Source: Buchnera aphidicola (Cinara cf. splendens/pseudotsugae 3390)
Lineage (GTDB): Bacteria; Pseudomonadota; Gammaproteobacteria; Enterobacterales; Enterobacteriaceae
DNA: 64,000 bases
NCBI RefSeq assembly: GCF_900698845.1
Contig: NZ_LR217692.1
Span: 310,001-374,000 of the forward strand
Reading direction: 5' to 3'
In this document: piece after piece, positions 61,046 through 64,000 of the stretch
Layout: every line of letters starts with the position of its first letter
Position numbering within the stretch: position 1 is the stretch's first letter
The notes under the pieces: model-generated
The model's database searches: none
Seen by the model: the letters and a program-made list of their open reading frames with translations, nothing else
What the model was told of the DNA's origin: nothing
Made by a program: the position numbers and the translations under genes

Positions 61046-61372
61046 ATGTTTACTAATGAAAAAATTAGCGAAATCTTAAAACAAGCTAAAAATATGCAAA
61101 AAAAAATAGAAAAAATACAGAAAGACATTAATATGTCTAATGTTACAGGAAAATCTGGTATTGATTTAGTTTCCGTAATTATGAACGGAAACTATGCCTG
61201 TAAATCAGTAATTATCAGTGATGAATTGTGGAACGAAAAAAATAAAACATTACTACAAGATTTGATCACTTCAGCAATTAATGATGCTGTTAAAAAAATA
61301 AAAAAAATACAACAAAGAAAACTACTATTAAATTCTGAATTTATAAATCCAAATAATAAATCAAATAAATAA
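61046..61372 (+). CDS. ybaB: Nucleoid-associated protein YbaB/EbfC
   Basis: YbaB is a small dimeric DNA-binding protein shaped like tweezers. Length is 108 aa (109 in E. coli). KISEILKQAKNMQKKIEKIQKDI and the central VTGKSGIDLVSVIMNGNY match, as does LLQDLITSAINDAVKKIKK. It lies after dnaX as in E. coli; recR, which follows there, is missing, and htpG comes next after 92 bp. Confidence 0.94.
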   Translation: MFTNEKISEILKQAKNMQKKIEKIQKDINMSNVTGKSGIDLVSVIMNGNYACKSVIISDELWNEKNKTLLQDLITSAINDAVKKIKKIQQRKLLLNSEFINPNNKSNK

Positions 61373-61464
61373 TGTTTTTATATGACAAAAATCAGTTATA
61401 ATATATAGTTATAAATACCTTAATAATAATTTTAAATTTATATTAAAAAATATGGAATTTACAT

Positions 61465-63339
61465 ATGAAAAATAAAAATAAAAAAGTACATGTTTTTAAG
61501 TCAGAAGTAAAAGAATTATTACATCTTATGATTCATTCTTTGTATTCAAATAAAGAAATTTTTTTAAGAGAACTAATTTCTAATTCTTCTGATGCAATAG
61601 AAAAATTGAGATTTGAAAAATTATATAATCCGGAAAAATACACAAAAAAAGTATATGTACCTAAAATACAAATATCAATAAAAAAAACAGAAAACCAAAT
61701 CGTTATTTCAGATAACGGAATTGGAATGACAGAAAAAGAAGTAATAAATAATTTAGGAACTATAGCAAAATCTGGCACAAAATCTTTTTTAAATCAAATG
61801 AAGAACATAGAAAATAAAGAAAAAAATGAATTTATTGGTCAGTTTGGAGTAGGTTTTTATTCTGCCTTTATAGTATCTGAAAAAGTTTCAGTGTATACAA
61901 AACATGCATCAGAAAAAACAGAAAGTGGAATATTATGGATATCCGAAGGGAAGGGTGAATACTCAATAGAAGAGTTTGCTACGCAAGAACATGGAACAAA
62001 AATTGTCTTATCTTTAAAAACTTCAGAACAAGAATTTTTAGAAAGCTGGAAAATTAAACAAATAATAAAAAAATATTCTGATCATATTTCAATACCTATT
62101 GAAATTGATAACTATGATAAAAAAACACAGACAATTTCCTGGGAAAAAATTAATGAAGCAAAATCTTTATGGACCCAAAACAAAAATAAAATTACAAAAA
62201 AAGATTATCAGGAATTTTATAAATATATAACACATGATTCTGAAAAACCATTAACTTGGAGTCATAATACAGTTGAAGGTAATCAAGAATATACTAGTTT
62301 ATTATATATTCCGAAAAAAGCAACTTGGGATATGTGGCATCGTGAGAATAAACATGGTTTAAAATTATATGTCAAGCATATATTTATCATGGATGAAGCT
62401 ACACAATTTCTTCCAAATTATTTACGCTTTGTAAAAGGAATAATAGATTCACAAGATCTTCCGTTAAATATTTCTAGAGAAATATTACAAGATAGCACTA
62501 TTACTAATGTTTTACGAAAAACACTTACCAAACGCATTTTAAAAATATTAAATACATTATCCTTAAATAAAAGTAAAAAATATCAAAAATTTTGGAATAT
62601 ATTCGGATTAGTTATTAAAGAAGGCTTAGCTGAAGATTCTGAAAATCAAAAAAATATTGCTGATTTATTAAGATTTTCTTCTATACAAACTGAATCAATA
62701 GAACAGACATTATCTTTAAAAAAATATGTCAATAATATGGTAAAAGGGCAAAATAAAATTTATTTTTTAACTTCTGATAGCTATCAATCAGCTCTAAATA
62801 GTCCACATTTAGAAATTTTCAAAGAAAAAAAAATTGATGTCTTACTACTATCAGATAGAATTGACGAATGGATGATGAACTATTTAACTGATTTTAACAA
62901 TATAAAGTTTCAATCAGTAAGCAAAGCAGATGATTCTTTAAAAGAATTAATATCTAATGAAAATAAACCTGATGATAAAAATATATTTGATGATTTTATA
63001 AAAAAGACAAAAAAAATATTAACTAATAAAGTTAAAGATGTACGCATAACATATAGACTTAAAAGTACTCCTTCTATAGTCTTGACTGATACTAATGATA
63101 TGAGTACTCAAATGGCTAAAATTTTCAGTTCTGCTGGACAACCTGTTCCCCAAATAAAATATATATTAGAAATTAATCCAACACATCCTTTAGTTAAAAA
63201 AATACAAAAAATAGAAAATGAATCAGAATTTTCTAATTGGATAAACATATTGTTTGAACAATCGGTATTAGCGGAAAAAGGAACTCTAGAAAATCCTCAC
63301 ATTTTTATTAATAGAATTAATACTTTGTTATTAAAATAA
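61465..63339 (+). CDS. htpG: Chaperone protein HtpG (Hsp90)
   Basis: HtpG is the bacterial Hsp90. Length is 624 aa, equal to E. coli. The GHKL ATP site is intact (ELISNSSDAIEKLR, DNGIGMT, GTIAKSGTKSFL, GQFGVGFYSAFIVSE, GTKI), the middle domain has the catalytic Arg segment LPLNISREILQ, and the C-terminal dimerisation domain is present. GGA lies upstream of the ATG. I could not find a clear sigma-32 promoter before it. Heat-shock genes clpP, clpX and lon are in the same 14 kb. Confidence 0.98.
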   Translation: MKNKNKKVHVFKSEVKELLHLMIHSLYSNKEIFLRELISNSSDAIEKLRFEKLYNPEKYTKKVYVPKIQISIKKTENQIVISDNGIGMTEKEVINNLGTIAKSGTKSFLNQMKNIENKEKNEFIGQFGVGFYSAFIVSEKVSVYTKHASEKTESGILWISEGKGEYSIEEFATQEHGTKIVLSLKTSEQEFLESWKIKQIIKKYSDHISIPIEIDNYDKKTQTISWEKINEAKSLWTQNKNKITKKDYQEFYKYITHDSEKPLTWSHNTVEGNQEYTSLLYIPKKATWDMWHRENKHGLKLYVKHIFIMDEATQFLPNYLRFVKGIIDSQDLPLNISREILQDSTITNVLRKTLTKRILKILNTLSLNKSKKYQKFWNIFGLVIKEGLAEDSENQKNIADLLRFSSIQTESIEQTLSLKKYVNNMVKGQNKIYFLTSDSYQSALNSPHLEIFKEKKIDVLLLSDRIDEWMMNYLTDFNNIKFQSVSKADDSLKELISNENKPDDKNIFDDFIKKTKKILTNKVKDVRITYRLKSTPSIVLTDTNDMSTQMAKIFSSAGQPVPQIKYILEINPTHPLVKKIQKIENESEFSNWINILFEQSVLAEKGTLENPHIFINRINTLLLK

Positions 63340-63417
63340 AAATATTTTACAAAACAATGTGTGACATATTTATATAAAAAAATAACAAAAACATATTTTG
63401 AGGAAAATTGTATTATG

Positions 63418-64000
63418 ATGCGTATTATTATGCTTGGAGCTCCAGGAAGCGGAAAAGGAACACAAACACAATTATTATCAAAATATTTTTATATACCTTT
63501 TATTTCTGCTGGAGAAATATTACGCCAAGAAAGCAAAAAAAACGAAAAAACAAAAAAATATATAAAAGAAACAATAAATCAAGGGAAATTAGTAAAAAAT
63601 TCTTTTATTATAAATCTAATTAAAAAAAAAATTAAAAAAAAAAATTGTTTTGATAAATTTATATTAGATGGCTTTCCAAGAACTATTAAACAAGCTGAAT
63701 CATTAAAAAAACATATCAAAATGCACTTTGTTATACATTTAAAAATCAGCACTGATAACATTCTTGATAGAATTACTGGAAGGCTAATACATGAACCATC
63801 AGGAAGAACGTATCATAAGAAATTTAATCCTCCTAAAAAAAAAAACATAGATGATTTAACCGGTGAATTGTTAAGTAAAAGAAAAGATGACAAAAAAAAA
63901 ATAATCATAACCCGATTAAAAGAATACAAAAAATTAACCAAACCACTAATAAAATGGTTTAAAATGGAGGATTTAAAGAAAAATATTAAATATATAGAAA
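63418..64000 (+). CDS. adk: Adenylate kinase, N-terminal 194 residues (cut by window edge)
   Basis: Adk keeps the ATP/ADP/AMP balance (AMP + ATP to 2 ADP). The frame from ATG 63418 (or the adjacent ATG 63415) is open to the right edge. The P-loop is LGAPGSGKGTQ, the NMP-binding part has SAGEILR, LDGFPRT is the conserved AMP-site Arg motif, GRLIHEPSGRTYHKKFNPPK opens the LID, and DDLTGELLSKRKDD closes it. The LID follows the E. coli non-zinc type. About 20 C-terminal residues lie outside the window. GAGG at 63400 is the RBS. It follows htpG, as in E. coli. Confidence 0.96.
   Translation, partial: MRIIMLGAPGSGKGTQTQLLSKYFYIPFISAGEILRQESKKNEKTKKYIKETINQGKLVKNSFIINLIKKKIKKKNCFDKFILDGFPRTIKQAESLKKHIKMHFVIHLKISTDNILDRITGRLIHEPSGRTYHKKFNPPKKKNIDDLTGELLSKRKDDKKKIIITRLKEYKKLTKPLIKWFKMEDLKKNIKYIE

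Noticed and set aside
61373..61464. Sigma-32 promoter before htpG
   Set aside because: I looked for CTTGAA and CCCCAT-type boxes and found none with proper spacing; an ATGACA/TATAAT pair is only 9 bp apart.
63408..63623. 71-aa frame at the start of adk
   Set aside because: Lys/Arg-rich out-of-frame shadow; the adk frame from 63418 is open to the window edge and carries all family motifs.

Overview
The window is a stretch of chromosome from a Buchnera aphidicola-type obligate aphid endosymbiont (Gammaproteobacteria, Enterobacterales). The evidence is extreme A+T richness (roughly four fifths by eye), Lys/Asn/Ile-rich proteins with long poly(A) tracts, proteins that all align with E. coli counterparts, and E. 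coli-like gene neighbourhoods with intervening genes missing. No phage, transposon, CRISPR, rRNA or foreign-looking gene is visible.

Layout. 1-4.5 kb: fis (cut by the left edge) and rluD on the minus strand, then alaS and csrA. 4.7-7.3 kb: tRNA-Ser and tRNA-Arg, rsmE, zapA, rpiA, then tRNA-Gln, tRNA-Leu and tRNA-Met. 7.4-16.6 kb: glnS, eno, polA, engB, typA. 16.9-24.1 kb: ygfZ, prfB (programmed frameshift), lysS, lysA, miaB, ybeY. 24.4-29.5 kb: leuS, holA, tusA, asd. 30.2-33.7 kb: pgk, fbaA, mscS. 33.8-42.3 kb: recC, recB, recD and initiator tRNA. 42.5-43.5 kb: nusB, tusE. 43.5-48.3 kb: the cytochrome bo3 cluster cyoEDCBA on the minus strand. 48.7-56 kb: bolA, clpP, clpX, lon, ppiD. 56-64 kb: mdlA, mdlB, the 4.5S RNA gene ffs (minus), dnaX, ybaB, htpG and adk (cut by the right edge).

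How the genes work together. Most serve information processing (five aminoacyl-tRNA synthetases or tRNA-modification enzymes, release factor 2, ribosome GTPases, DNA polymerase I, clamp-loader subunits, RecBCD) and protein quality control (ClpXP, Lon, HtpG, PpiD). Energy genes cover lower glycolysis (fbaA, pgk, eno), the pentose phosphate pathway (rpiA) and the quinol oxidase. The nutritional genes are asd and lysA, which belong to aspartate-family amino acid and lysine synthesis for the host.

The most notable signal is that three otherwise intact genes (rluD, ybeY, recC) are each broken by one missing base inside an A/T homopolymer, and each would be restored by +1. This fits either poly(A) transcriptional slippage, which is described in Buchnera, or systematic homopolymer under-calling. 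prfB carries a genuine programmed +1 frameshift. I found no convincing new multi-gene system.
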